11,164 nt of DNA, taken from positions 1-11,164 of the forward strand of contig URHI01000065.1 of assembly GCA_900547565.1 (NCBI GenBank), in the 5' to 3' direction. A model generated the notes under the pieces. The model was not told where the DNA came from. It was given only the letters and a program-made list of their open reading frames with translations, and made no database searches. The translations under genes and the position numbers were made by a program. Of the stretch, positions 1 through 6,586 are shown one piece after another (within the stretch, counting starts at the first letter, position 1; each line of letters starts with the position of its first letter). Source of the stretch: an uncultured Eubacteriales bacterium. Its GTDB lineage: Bacteria > Bacillota > Clostridia > Oscillospirales > CAG-272.

Positions 1-75
1 CTTGTATTCGGGTTTTGCTGCATGTGATATAAAAATCGTGCCGAAAGTATTAGTCCGGTAAGACGGCAAGTGCGC

Positions 76-1737
76 TCAGTTAAACCTTTTAGTGATGTTT
101 TCGTATGTCAGTCCGTACTTTTCGGCTATGTCGCGTGCGTAGCTCTTGCCGTCCGGCTTGGCGCGGTATATTTTGAATGAGCGTTTGCCTTCACCCTCAA
201 TTCCGGCAACAAGCGTGTCGATATATCCGCCTCCGTCGGCTCCGGCGCGTGCATTGATCTCATCCAGCCGCGAGGCCAGCTCGTGCAGGTGTGTTGCAAA
301 CAGACAACGGCAACCGACGCGGCTGAATGCCGTCAGCACCTCAGCGGCAATATATGCCGCTTCGTACGATCCGGTAGATGAGAACGACTCGTCAAGCAGA
401 ACAAGGCTGAGCGGTGTGATTTTGTCGAATATCTCGCGCATTCGCGCACATTCCTCGCCCAGACGTCCCTTGTCGATGGTGTCATCGGCACCGGTGGTGA
501 AGTGGGTGTATATGGCATCTGCCGGGCTGATGCGCGCCTCGTCCGCGGGCACGTACATGCCGAGCTGCATCATGGCCTGCGCCTGACCTATGGCGCAGGT
601 GATAACGCTCTTGCCGCCGCGGTTGGGGCCGGTAAGCACATAGACGCGGGCACTGTCGTCAAAGCTGATGTCGTTGTCGACGATCTCACCCTCGACCTTG
701 AGTGCCACCTTGGCGTTGTACAGCCGGCGTGCCTTGAATACCCGCTCGCCGGCCGGGGCTATATCGGGAATTGACAGCTTACATCCGCGGTCAAGCAGAC
801 GTTGCTGGAACTCGGTGCCTTTGACGAAAAATTCTATCTCGGGCATGAGGTTGAGCAGAAAATCGGTGTTGTCCAGCACGTATTGCTGGACAATTTTTTT
901 CCACGAATGAAGCGAGGATTTGTATACCTCGTTTATGGCAGAATTGAAGGCAAGTGACAGCGCCATTTTCTGATTGTCCGACTGCTTTTTGCCGAAGGGA
1001 ACCAGGTTTGCGATGCAGGTGTACTCATCGTCCTTGAAGTTGAGCCGCAGGATCTTTTCCAGTACGTCGCCCGAACGGAACGGCTCGGGATTAATTGACA
1101 GTACGCCTGCCGTGGGAGGGCGCAGCTGTGCGTCGAGATTGACACCTATAGTAACGCTCTTGATATCGCGGACACGTGCGGTAAGTGCATTGAGCTTTTC
1201 GTTAAGCTCCATATAGTAATCGCTTTCGGCAAGCTCAATTATGCGGTCGGCAAGTGCGATGAAAGCACGGCTTTTGAGGTTTGCACGTGCCTGGGCGAAG
1301 CCGGAATGCAGCACCTCAACGCTAGAAATATAAAGTTCGATCTCGGTTAGACTGGAGAGATACGAGTTGGTGTCGCCGCTGTCGGAATCAAGCCGACGCA
1401 ACTCAAGTATATCGCTGAGTATGGGAATGAGCCGTCCCAGTGTTTTTGATATTATAGGGTTGGCCAGCATATCTGCAAACGCTTCCATGCGGTAGCGCAT
1501 TACGGTCGGGTCGGTCGTGAAGTAGTCGGACAGCCGTGTGTTCTTGAGGTCAAATACCTCAAGCAGGCCCAGCTCCTCAAGTACAAACATGTCAATATCC
1601 GGTCTGGCTTCGCCGACGGAGTGTGCCCGCTGTGATTCTGCATCGGGGTACAGCAGACTGAAATTTGTAAAATCCATATTAAAATTTACGCTTTCTTTTT
1701 GATTTGTGATATCAGCTTTCACCGTCATTATTGCCAT
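76..1737 (-). CDS. MutS-family DNA-binding ATPase (MutS core and ATPase domains only)
   Basis: The protein has 553 residues, against about 850 for MutS proper. The C-terminal third is a clear MutS ATPase: Walker A GPNRGGKS at about 370-377, an ADDTIDKGRLGEE segment at about 417-429 where MutS dimers carry their signature loop, Walker B LVLLDES at about 445-451, and ATHLHEL at about 481-487. The first 360 residues are mostly helical and resemble the MutS lever/clamp region. There is no mismatch-recognition domain with its Phe-X-Glu motif, and no Smr nuclease domain, so classical mismatch repair is unlikely. A role in handling branched or recombining DNA is an inference from other shortened MutS families. 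The reading frame overlaps the end of the upstream recombinase gene by 26 bases, implying co-transcription and probable translational coupling. Start choice is uncertain: ATGs at 1737, 1728 and 1677 are all possible and none has a strong Shine-Dalgarno. The gene ends with TGA at 76-78, and no terminator is visible before the window edge. Confidence 0.9.
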   Translation of the reverse strand: MAIMTVKADITNQKESVNFNMDFTNFSLLYPDAESQRAHSVGEARPDIDMFVLEELGLLEVFDLKNTRLSDYFTTDPTVMRYRMEAFADMLANPIISKTLGRLIPILSDILELRRLDSDSGDTNSYLSSLTEIELYISSVEVLHSGFAQARANLKSRAFIALADRIIELAESDYYMELNEKLNALTARVRDIKSVTIGVNLDAQLRPPTAGVLSINPEPFRSGDVLEKILRLNFKDDEYTCIANLVPFGKKQSDNQKMALSLAFNSAINEVYKSSLHSWKKIVQQYVLDNTDFLLNLMPEIEFFVKGTEFQQRLLDRGCKLSIPDIAPAGERVFKARRLYNAKVALKVEGEIVDNDISFDDSARVYVLTGPNRGGKSVITCAIGQAQAMMQLGMYVPADEARISPADAIYTHFTTGADDTIDKGRLGEECARMREIFDKITPLSLVLLDESFSSTGSYEAAYIAAEVLTAFSRVGCRCLFATHLHELASRLDEINARAGADGGGYIDTLVAGIEGEGKRSFKIYRAKPDGKSYARDIAEKYGLTYENITKRFN

Positions 1738-2740
1738 TATCTTTCAGTACTATGTCGGACAGAGGATTTTTTTCCATAGCCTCGGACATTGCTGCGTTGC
1801 TGACATGGGTGTATATCTGAGTAGTGTTGAGCTGTTCGTGTCCAAGTATATCCTTGAGAACGCGCACGTCTACCTCTCCTGACTGATACATCAGCGTTGC
1901 GGCGGTGTGACGCAGCTTATGGACAGAGTAATGCTTGGCTGACAGCCCCGCCTCTCCCAGGTGCTTGTAAACCAGCCATTGTACTGTTTTGACGCTTATG
2001 CGCTGATTGCGTCCGCTGATGAACAGCGCCCGTTCGGGTAGCTTTGAATTGGCTTCGTTCAGCCGCCAGCCGAGATATTCTGCCAGCGCACTGCGGCAGG
2101 CGGAGTTTAGATATACTATGCGTTCTTTGTTGCCCTTTCCCACTACGCGCAGGGAGCGCAGCTCGCGGTCGAGGTCGGTCAGATTGATACCTACAAGCTC
2201 GGATACACGCATTCCGCAATTCAGAAACAGTGTAATAATGGTGTAATCGCGCAGGCGATTTTTGTTTTCCGTGTCATTTTTGACGGCATCGAGCAGTGAC
2301 AGCGATTCGTCAAGCGAGAGAAATTTTGGCAGTGCCTTTTTGGGCTTTGGCGACTCGATGTTTGCGGCAGGATTGTCAAATACCATGCCGCGCTTGACTA
2401 TCAGATATTTATAAAGCGCCTTTATTGCCGACAGCTTGCGCGCTTTGGCCGCCCACATATTCTGACGTACGGTGCTGGTATACAGGAGAAAATCGTATAT
2501 CTCGGTAGTTTTTATTGACTTGTAAAACTCGGCGTCGATGCCCGATATATCAAGCTCGTCGAATGCTTCGTCATCGGGGGTCATGCCGCTGCGGTGTGCC
2601 ATTATATATCGGGTGAAGGTGCGCAGGTCAAGCAGGTATTCGTTCACGGTCTTGCGGGAACAGCCCTGTATGACCAGCTTATAGGAGGAGAATTCGGTCA
2701 GTATTTCGGGCAGCTCGCCGCTGCCTATCAGTTCTGCCAT
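1712..2740 (-). CDS. Tyrosine recombinase, XerC/XerD type
   Basis: This is a site-specific DNA recombinase of the phage-integrase fold that cuts and rejoins DNA through a tyrosine-DNA bond. Counting from the ATG at 2740 (342 residues), the N-terminal core-binding domain covers about 10-125 and the catalytic domain about 140-325. All active-site residues are visible: Arg178 (GMRVSEL), Lys202 (GKGNKER), His274 and Arg277 (HKLRHTA), His301 (LGHEQL) and Tyr310 (TQIYTHV). It should be active. A longer frame opens at a GTG at 2749, but AAAGGA (2751-2756) sits 10 bases from the ATG and only one base from the GTG, so the ATG is preferred. It is the first gene after a consensus promoter and overlaps the MutS-like gene. 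No excisionase, att-like repeat or phage gene lies nearby, so a chromosomal Xer-like role is more likely than a mobile-element integrase. The N-terminal domain has an extended acidic stretch at about 55-75. I cannot tell XerC from XerD, nor whether this is the genome's only Xer. Confidence 0.92.
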   Translation of the reverse strand: MAELIGSGELPEILTEFSSYKLVIQGCSRKTVNEYLLDLRTFTRYIMAHRSGMTPDDEAFDELDISGIDAEFYKSIKTTEIYDFLLYTSTVRQNMWAAKARKLSAIKALYKYLIVKRGMVFDNPAANIESPKPKKALPKFLSLDESLSLLDAVKNDTENKNRLRDYTIITLFLNCGMRVSELVGINLTDLDRELRSLRVVGKGNKERIVYLNSACRSALAEYLGWRLNEANSKLPERALFISGRNQRISVKTVQWLVYKHLGEAGLSAKHYSVHKLRHTAATLMYQSGEVDVRVLKDILGHEQLNTTQIYTHVSNAAMSEAMEKNPLSDIVLKDNGNNDGES

Positions 2741-2776
2741 GAATATCACGTCCTTTGGGTATTAAATATATATATA

Positions 2777-2806
2777 ATTATACCACGAAGTTAAAACTCT
2801 TGTCAA
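2777..2806 (-). promoter_or_regulatory. Sigma-A type promoter for the recombinase-mutS operon
   Basis: Read on the minus strand, TTGACA (2801-2806) and TATAAT (2777-2782) are separated by 18 bases. Both hexamers match consensus exactly. The recombinase ATG lies 37 bases beyond the -10 box, leaving room for a short leader with the AAAGGA ribosome site. Confidence 0.85.
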
Positions 2807-2845
2807 CCTCAATGCCGGTCCAAATGTAAATATTTCGCTCTCCTA

Positions 2846-2874
2846 TTGCAAAATTCGTGATTATGGTATATAAT
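2846..2874 (+). promoter_or_regulatory. Probable promoter for the membrane protein-HAD operon
   Basis: TTGCAA (2846-2851) and TATAAT (2869-2874) are spaced by 17 bases. The promoter is divergent from the recombinase promoter, and the two -35 boxes are 39 bases apart. The -10 box overlaps the first possible codons of the downstream gene. Either that gene starts further in (ATG 2911) or this element is a chance match in AT-rich DNA. Confidence 0.6.
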
Positions 2875-3456
2875 TATAAAAACCTTGAAACGGAGAAATA
2901 CCGGCGTCGTATGAAAAAATTTTTTGTCAACTACTCATTTTATGCGGTGAAGATGTTTTTAAATCAATTTGCCATCTCACTGCTCGGGCTGACGCTCTCG
3001 GGCGTGTTCAGCCGGGCTGAGTTGTCAACGGGACAGCTGGTTTCCAGCATCTGTGCGGTAGTTTTTTACCTGTTTTTGATTTACTATATGACCTGGGAGC
3101 TGGGATACAACGATCGCATTGCCGAAGGACACGGCCACATCGTTACACACCCATTGACAGGCTTGTTCGTTTCACTGCTGGCTAACTCGCTTAACTTCAT
3201 TTTTGCCGTGTTGATTTTGTGCCGCGTGGCATTTGGCAGCTTTTGCATAATAATTGAGGGCATGTATGCTGGTATTATAATTACGGTTGCCAACGGCGGC
3301 ACTGCACCCACGTGGTTGTATTTTGCAATCATTGCGCCGGCTTTGATCGTATCTACACTCAGTTATTATCTGGGACTTCATGACATTTGCTTTACACCGC
3401 TGTTCCGTGCCAAATGCCCGGAGCGTGCTGACAAAAAGGAAAGAAAAAAGAAATAA
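2863..3456 (+). CDS. Multi-pass membrane protein of unknown function
   Basis: I do not recognise the family. The protein has 197 residues from the ATG at 2863. A basic N-terminus (YRRRMKKFF) is followed by four or five hydrophobic segments at about 31-50, 58-78, 97-125 (possibly two passes) and 148-170, and a very basic tail ending KKERKKK. The tail suggests the C-terminus is cytoplasmic. There are no catalytic motifs, transporter signatures or signal-peptide cleavage site. Start is ambiguous: GTG 2857, ATG 2863 and ATG 2911 are in frame and none has a well-spaced ribosome site (GGAG at 2892 is 15 bases from ATG 2911). The promoter at 2846-2874 would favour 2911, giving a protein that begins MKKFFVNYS. 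The stop codon overlaps the next gene's start (TAATG), so it is co-expressed with the HAD hydrolase. A joint role at the membrane is inference only. Confidence 0.75.
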   Translation: MVYNYKNLETEKYRRRMKKFFVNYSFYAVKMFLNQFAISLLGLTLSGVFSRAELSTGQLVSSICAVVFYLFLIYYMTWELGYNDRIAEGHGHIVTHPLTGLFVSLLANSLNFIFAVLILCRVAFGSFCIIIEGMYAGIIITVANGGTAPTWLYFAIIAPALIVSTLSYYLGLHDICFTPLFRAKCPERADKKERKKK

Positions 3457-4070
3457 TGTACGATTTTATAATATATGATTTTGATGGGACGCTGTCCGAC
3501 AGCTACCCTGTTTACGCCGATGCGCTTATGATTTTGTTGGAGCGTTACGGGCTTCACATGGAGTGGAAAGAAGGCTACGCGCTTCTCAAGGTGTCGGTCG
3601 GACATGCGCTCAGACAGTTTGATTTCGGAAAGCCGATTAAAGATATTTCTGTGGAGTTCAACAAGATCTATCATGAACTTGCTCGCGCTTCAATGGAGGC
3701 AATTCCGGGTGCTGTTGATATTCTGCGCTTTGCTACAGAACACGATAAAAAGAATTATATTTATACGCATACCGGAAAATTTGCGTTTGAGATGCTTGAC
3801 AAAATGAAGCTCAGCCCATATGTGGACTATGTGCTTGACAGCTCGGCTGGCTTTGCCCGCAAGCCGGTGCCTGATGCGCTGTACTTTTTGTTTGAAAAAT
3901 GCGGGATTGATCCTTCGCGTGCGTTGATGGTAGGAGATAGAGATATTGATGTTGAGGCGGCGCACAATGCCGGTATCCACGGCTGTTTGTTTGATCCAGG
4001 GGACTACTACCCGGACTGCCGGGCGGAGTATCGGATAAACGGACTTTTAGAGCTGGAGAAGATAGTATGA
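3456..4070 (+). CDS. HAD-superfamily hydrolase, phosphoglycolate phosphatase-like
   Basis: A 204-residue soluble protein with all the HAD motifs. Motif I is DFDGTLSDS (nucleophile Asp8, acid/base Asp10). Motif II is in YIYTHTG (about 101-107). Motif III is Lys136 in ARKPVPD. Motif IV is GDRDIDVEAA (Asp161 and Asp165, Mg2+ binding). The cap at about 16-85 is helical, as in the Gph/PGMB-like subclass I. Family members hydrolyse small phosphorylated metabolites through an aspartyl-phosphate, and the substrate cannot be read from sequence. The ATG overlaps the TAA of the membrane-protein gene in the junction TAATG, and an A/G-rich stretch containing AAAGGA lies about 15 bases upstream, so translation probably depends on termination-reinitiation. 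A strong hairpin follows about 70 bases after the stop, closing a two-gene unit. Confidence 0.88.
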   Translation: MYDFIIYDFDGTLSDSYPVYADALMILLERYGLHMEWKEGYALLKVSVGHALRQFDFGKPIKDISVEFNKIYHELARASMEAIPGAVDILRFATEHDKKNYIYTHTGKFAFEMLDKMKLSPYVDYVLDSSAGFARKPVPDALYFLFEKCGIDPSRALMVGDRDIDVEAAHNAGIHGCLFDPGDYYPDCRAEYRINGLLELEKIV

Positions 4071-4139
4071 TTTTATTATGACTTCCCGGTTTATGCCGAA
4101 TGTCATCTTACAAGAGTTATAAATAATAAGTTTTATGCA

Positions 4140-4171
4140 ACGCGGCAGCCGAAATCCGGTTGCCGCGTTTT
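4140..4171 (+). terminator. Rho-independent terminator after the HAD gene
   Basis: A 12-base-pair stem, 4140-4151 with 4157-4168 (one G-U pair), encloses the five-base loop AAATC and ends in TTTT. The stem is very GC-rich. The T-tract is short, which is the only weak point. Confidence 0.8.
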
Positions 4172-4289
4172 ACTGATTGAGATAACAGGTTTTAGGTGTA
4201 TAGAAATATCGTTTTGCGCGACGGTGGAGGGAAGGGAGAGCTATTTTCGGCATTAGCTATAGGAATGTTGTTTTACCGGACGATAAGAA

Positions 4290-4440
4290 CTGCGCTTTTC
4301 TGCCATGCGGCAGACAGGGGTGTTCATTTTCTGCCCCGCGGCAGAAAACGAACCAAAAGAGCGCGCCCGGATGAGGAACCTTGCCGGTTTCTCCCCGGGG
4401 CCATACATCGTCCGACAATACGATATTCCCACGGCAACTT
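4290..4440. repeat. Structured intergenic element with tandem CTGCC/GGCAG hairpins
   Basis: This covers most of the 330-base gene-free gap between the HAD terminator and the sigma-factor promoter. Two hairpins of the same design lie 12 bases apart: TCTGCC-ATGC-GGCAGA (4299-4314) and TTTTCTGCC-CCGC-GGCAGAAAA (4327-4348). Downstream, TTGCCG (4381-4386) pairs with CGGCAA (4432-4437), enclosing the palindrome CCCCGGGG (4393-4400) and the small hairpin ATCGT/ACGAT (4407-4424). GC content rises sharply against the flanking DNA. From memory, similar hairpin-bearing stretches recur between genes in gut Clostridia and are often mis-called as proteins. That is recollection, not a search result. It could be a dispersed repeat, a non-autonomous element or a transcribed RNA. 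Confidence 0.5.
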
Positions 4441-4501
4441 CTTTCTGTACTTAGCAAAAAAATCCCCTCTTTTACCGTTCCGAAAGAAGGCCACGCTTCT
4501 A

Positions 4502-4529
4502 TTGACAATATCGAATTTTGTGATATAAT
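4502..4529 (+). promoter_or_regulatory. Promoter for the sigma-factor gene
   Basis: TTGACA (4502-4507) and TATAAT (4524-4529) have a 16-base spacer; both hexamers are perfect. The predicted leader before the ATG at 4603 is about 65 bases. Confidence 0.8.
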
Positions 4530-4602
4530 TATTTTGATTAGGTATATTATTCGACGGTTACAATAACCGCTCGCGTAAAATTCAACAGGATAGGCTGGTG
4601 CA

Positions 4603-5202
4603 ATGAGAGAAAATAATAATGCTCCGGGAAACAGGAATATAGGCGAGTTGATTGCCTTAGCTCGGGCGAACGACGGCACCGCTTTTGAGAGCTTACTGTC
4701 ACTGTATGATCCGATGATAAAAAACACAGTTATCCGTTACGCGCCGCAAGGACAGGAGGAGGACGCACGCCAGGAAGCGTTGGCGGGGTTTTACCGTGCT
4801 ATACTGACGTTTGATGCGTCACAGCCGGGAGTTGCTTTTGGACTGTACGCCAAGATATGTGTAACTCATGCACTTATAAGCCACGCCAGAGAAGCAATTC
4901 GCCGCGCCAAAGATACGGCAGGGAATATGGAGTATGATGATTATGTAAGATATCATACCGATGACACTCTTGATCCTGCTCAGCAGATAATAGACGAGGA
5001 GAACATACGCTCGCTACAGAATCTTATTCGTGACAACCTTTCCGACTATGAATATCAGGTTTGGGATATGTATACATCCGGTGTGCCGACTGCGGTGGTG
5101 GCCGCAAAACTGGGGAGATCGGAGAGGTCGATCAATAATGCGCTCTATCGCATACGTCGTAAGTTGCGAGGGTTGCTGGAGTCTAACGGACATCTGACGT
5201 GA
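4603..5202 (+). CDS. Sigma-70 family RNA polymerase sigma factor, SigH-like
   Basis: A 199-residue protein with the two-domain layout of small alternative sigma factors. Region 2, which binds core polymerase and the -10 element, spans about 14-100 and includes EEDARQEALAGFYRAI (52-67), the usual D-x-x-Q-E core-binding block. Region 4 spans about 140-192, with a helix-turn-helix at about 160-185 (AAKLGRSERSINNALYRIRR) that would read the -35 element. The linker at about 104-135 is acidic and aligns with neither region. Size and layout fit the SigH/Spo0H group, which drives early stationary-phase and sporulation or competence genes in Firmicutes; the divergent region 2 makes exact assignment unsafe. 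The ATG is preceded by AGG (4592-4594, 8 bases away) and AGGA (4587-4590). The gene is monocistronic, with its own promoter and terminator and no anti-sigma partner beside it. Confidence 0.87.
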   Translation: MRENNNAPGNRNIGELIALARANDGTAFESLLSLYDPMIKNTVIRYAPQGQEEDARQEALAGFYRAILTFDASQPGVAFGLYAKICVTHALISHAREAIRRAKDTAGNMEYDDYVRYHTDDTLDPAQQIIDEENIRSLQNLIRDNLSDYEYQVWDMYTSGVPTAVVAAKLGRSERSINNALYRIRRKLRGLLESNGHLT

Positions 5203-5288
5203 GCAGATTGAGAATTGCGTGTCGCTGAAATATTTCGGAGCTGCCCGGTGTGGTGATTTGTTCTCTGCCTGCGAGACAACAAAATATC

Positions 5289-5329
5289 AGCATCTGCAAA
5301 TCAAACAGTTGCAGGTGCTTTTTCTTTTT
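5289..5329 (+). terminator. Rho-independent terminator after the sigma-factor gene
   Basis: An 11-base-pair stem, AGCATCTGCAA (5289-5299) with TTGCAGGTGCT (5309-5319, one G-U pair), has a nine-base loop and is followed by TTTTCTTTTTT. It lies 86 bases after the stop codon. Confidence 0.85.
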
Positions 5330-5450
5330 TGCCTGCTGATTGTTTATGATGGGGCGGGGAGGTGCTTTGGCCGCACGTGATAATACAAAGAGATACGCAA
5401 GCGTTTATTCTTATTATGTAGTAGCCTATTATAAATATTGTATTATGAAA

Positions 5451-5482
5451 GCCGCACGCTCGTTTTGAACGTTGCGGCATTT
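5451..5482 (+). other. Stem-loop, possible weak terminator
   Basis: GCCGCA (5451-5456) pairs with TGCGGC (5473-5478). Inside it, CGTT (5461-5464) pairs with AACG (5468-5471) around TTG. ATTTTG follows. It could stop read-through from the sigma-factor gene or be part of a longer RNA fold. Confidence 0.4.
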
Positions 5483-5735
5483 TGCTGCGGGTGAAACGAA
5501 AGGGAATAACAATTCGGAAGCGCCCTGTTTTGCAAAAAAACGACGAAAATCGCTCGACAAGCAATTTAAGCCAATGGTGCGACTGCGCGATTAAATAAAA
5601 AATGGGCAACTGTTAACCGTCGGAAAAGAAAAACAAATTGGCTCCGAATTTGCATAAAGTGGCAGAATATTGTTGTATTTTATGCAAATAATATTCATTA
5701 TGCGACAACAAAATCGAAACGAATTTAATTCTATA

Positions 5736-5792
5736 TTTTTACCGCTCATTTTGCAAAAGTTCTATTTTTTGCGTCGAATTTTGCGGTAAAAA
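5736..5792. repeat. 10-base perfect inverted repeat, with a third direct copy at 5879-5888
   Basis: TTTTTACCGC (5736-5745) and GCGGTAAAAA (5783-5792) are exact reverse complements, separated by 37 bases. GCGGTAAAAA occurs again at 5879-5888. The spacer contains the palindrome TTTTGCAAAA. The A/T-rich context lowers its significance. Confidence 0.45.
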
Positions 5793-5964
5793 AACAGTAC
5801 GACAAAAAACAAAAGTTCAAAAAAACGAGTCAAAATCCAGAATATCGACAGCAAAATCAAGTAAAAAATAGTACGAAAGCGGTAAAAATAACATAAAAAT
5901 CGCGGCAGGATGGGGAAAAGCGGCAGATGAGGATGAGCAAATGCGATAAAAACGATACAAAATA

Positions 5965-5991
5965 AAAAAGCCACTGTTTAAGTGGCTTTTT
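5965..5991. terminator. Bidirectional rho-independent terminator
   Basis: AAAAAGCCACT (5965-5975) and AGTGGCTTTTT (5981-5991) form a perfect 11-base-pair stem with the loop GTTTA. Both strands read as a GC-containing stem followed by five or more Ts, so it should work in either direction. No gene lies within 700 bases on either side, so what it terminates is unknown. Confidence 0.8.
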
Positions 5992-6099
5992 GTCGGTGCG
6001 CGGTTGGATTTGATAAGCGGCGAGTGACGCGAAGAGGACGGATTGCATGCGATTTTAGTTTATTCACACGGTATTCATTTGCCTGCACAGCTGTTTTAT

Positions 6100-6129
6100 T
6101 TGAGGTAATGGGTCATTGCGCTGTATAAT
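6100..6129 (+). promoter_or_regulatory. Candidate promoter with no assigned gene
   Basis: TTGAGG (6100-6105) and TATAAT (6124-6129) are 18 bases apart. It points into the gene-free stretch upstream of the murA terminator. Four of six -35 bases match consensus and the -10 is perfect. Confidence 0.45.
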
Positions 6130-6454
6130 AATATGCTTTTGCAACAGACGGATTGCTTTGAATTGATTTTTGCAAGTGTGTCTTCCGCTGATTTGGGACG
6201 TTCCTTTTGGCGGGGAGAGCTTCGTGCGTGCTTTGCAGGAGGTTTCGGAATGTTGACTTGATGTAGCATAGATCTTTATATATAATCGTTTGGAGAGCTA
6301 TGCGACTGCGGTCGGCAAAGTAGCTTTGTTCCGGATTCGGGGCGTGCGGCGTTGATTATTTCTTTGACGTACATATGCGCGCTGCATGACATGCTCGTAT
6401 CGATCCGTGCTGGCTGCGCTTGCGAAGCAACCGACGTTAAAACAAAGCTGTGCT

Positions 6455-6502
6455 TGAGGCATATGCTCTAGCCTGCTAAAGCAGGCCTTTAAATATGCTT
6501 TA
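6455..6502 (+). other. Nested stem-loop, candidate structured RNA
   Basis: An inner hairpin GCCTGC-TAAA-GCAGGC (6471-6486) sits inside a second stem, TGAGGCATAT (6455-6464) with ATATGCTTTA (6493-6502), across a symmetric six-by-six internal loop. The outer stem uses two G-U pairs that are valid only in plus-strand RNA, so the fold favours a plus-strand transcript. Confidence 0.4.
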
Positions 6503-6539
6503 GTGAATAATTGCGTGAAGGGAATGTCTTCGTTGGAAT

Positions 6540-6570
6540 AAAAAATCCTTCCGGATGATCCGGAAGGATT
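6540..6570 (-). terminator. Rho-independent terminator of murA
   Basis: AATCCTTCCGGA (6544-6555) and TCCGGAAGGATT (6559-6570) form a perfect 12-base-pair stem with a three-base loop. On the minus strand it is followed by six Ts (6545-6540). It begins 17 bases after the murA stop codon. Confidence 0.93.
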
Positions 6571-6586
6571 AATCAACAATAATTCT

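Larger units (their letters stand above)
5330..5964. other. Gene-free, A-rich stretch
   Basis: I find no convincing gene here. From about 5510 the plus strand is dominated by runs of A, with short recurring words such as ACGACAAAA, CAGTACGAC, TAGTACGAAAG and GCGGTAAAAA. One hydrophobic minus-strand frame of 70 codons (5974-5762) exists, but it begins with GTG inside a terminator stem and looks like a by-product of T-rich composition. A hairpin at 5451-5478 (GCCGCA/TGCGGC enclosing CGTT/AACG, then ATTTTG) may be a weak terminator. The stretch ends at a strong terminator, so it could be the body of an untranslated RNA, or decayed sequence. Confidence 0.45.
5992..6539. other. Gene-free stretch with scattered promoter and hairpin signals
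   Basis: No protein gene is convincing. A minus-strand frame runs from inside murA through the murA terminator to 6298, but it shadows the real gene and has no start of its own. Plus-strand signals include a promoter-like pair at 6100-6129, the perfect Shine-Dalgarno AGGAGG (6237-6242) seven bases before an ATG that opens only three codons (ATG TTG ACT TGA), GGAG before another ATG at 6300 that opens seven codons, and the nested stem-loop at 6455-6502. AGCTTTGTT (6322-6330) can pair with AACAAAGCT (6441-6449). Together these suggest a possible untranslated RNA or regulatory remnant; none is proven. Confidence 0.4.

Noticed and set aside
1..23. Possible start of another minus-strand gene (ATG at 21-23, then open to the window edge)
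   Set aside because: Only seven codons are visible and there is no ribosome site, so it cannot be supported.
146..1216. Several plus-strand reading frames opposite the MutS-like gene
   Set aside because: They lie antisense to a gene with clear MutS motifs, have compositionally biased protein sequences and lack ribosome sites.
1712..2740. Recombinase as the integrase of a prophage or integrative element
   Set aside because: No att-like repeat, excisionase, phage or conjugation gene is present, and the only tRNA is 8 kb away with no matching repeat found.
4257..4727. Minus-strand 156-codon frame and plus-strand 110-codon frame between the HAD and sigma genes
   Set aside because: Both run through the hairpin repeat; the minus one also overlaps the sigma-factor start and promoter. 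Proteins of this kind are typical false translations of intergenic repeats.
5762..5974. Minus-strand 70-codon hydrophobic frame, possibly a small toxin or membrane peptide
   Set aside because: It starts with GTG inside a terminator stem, has no ribosome site, and its Phe/Leu richness follows from T-rich sequence on that strand.
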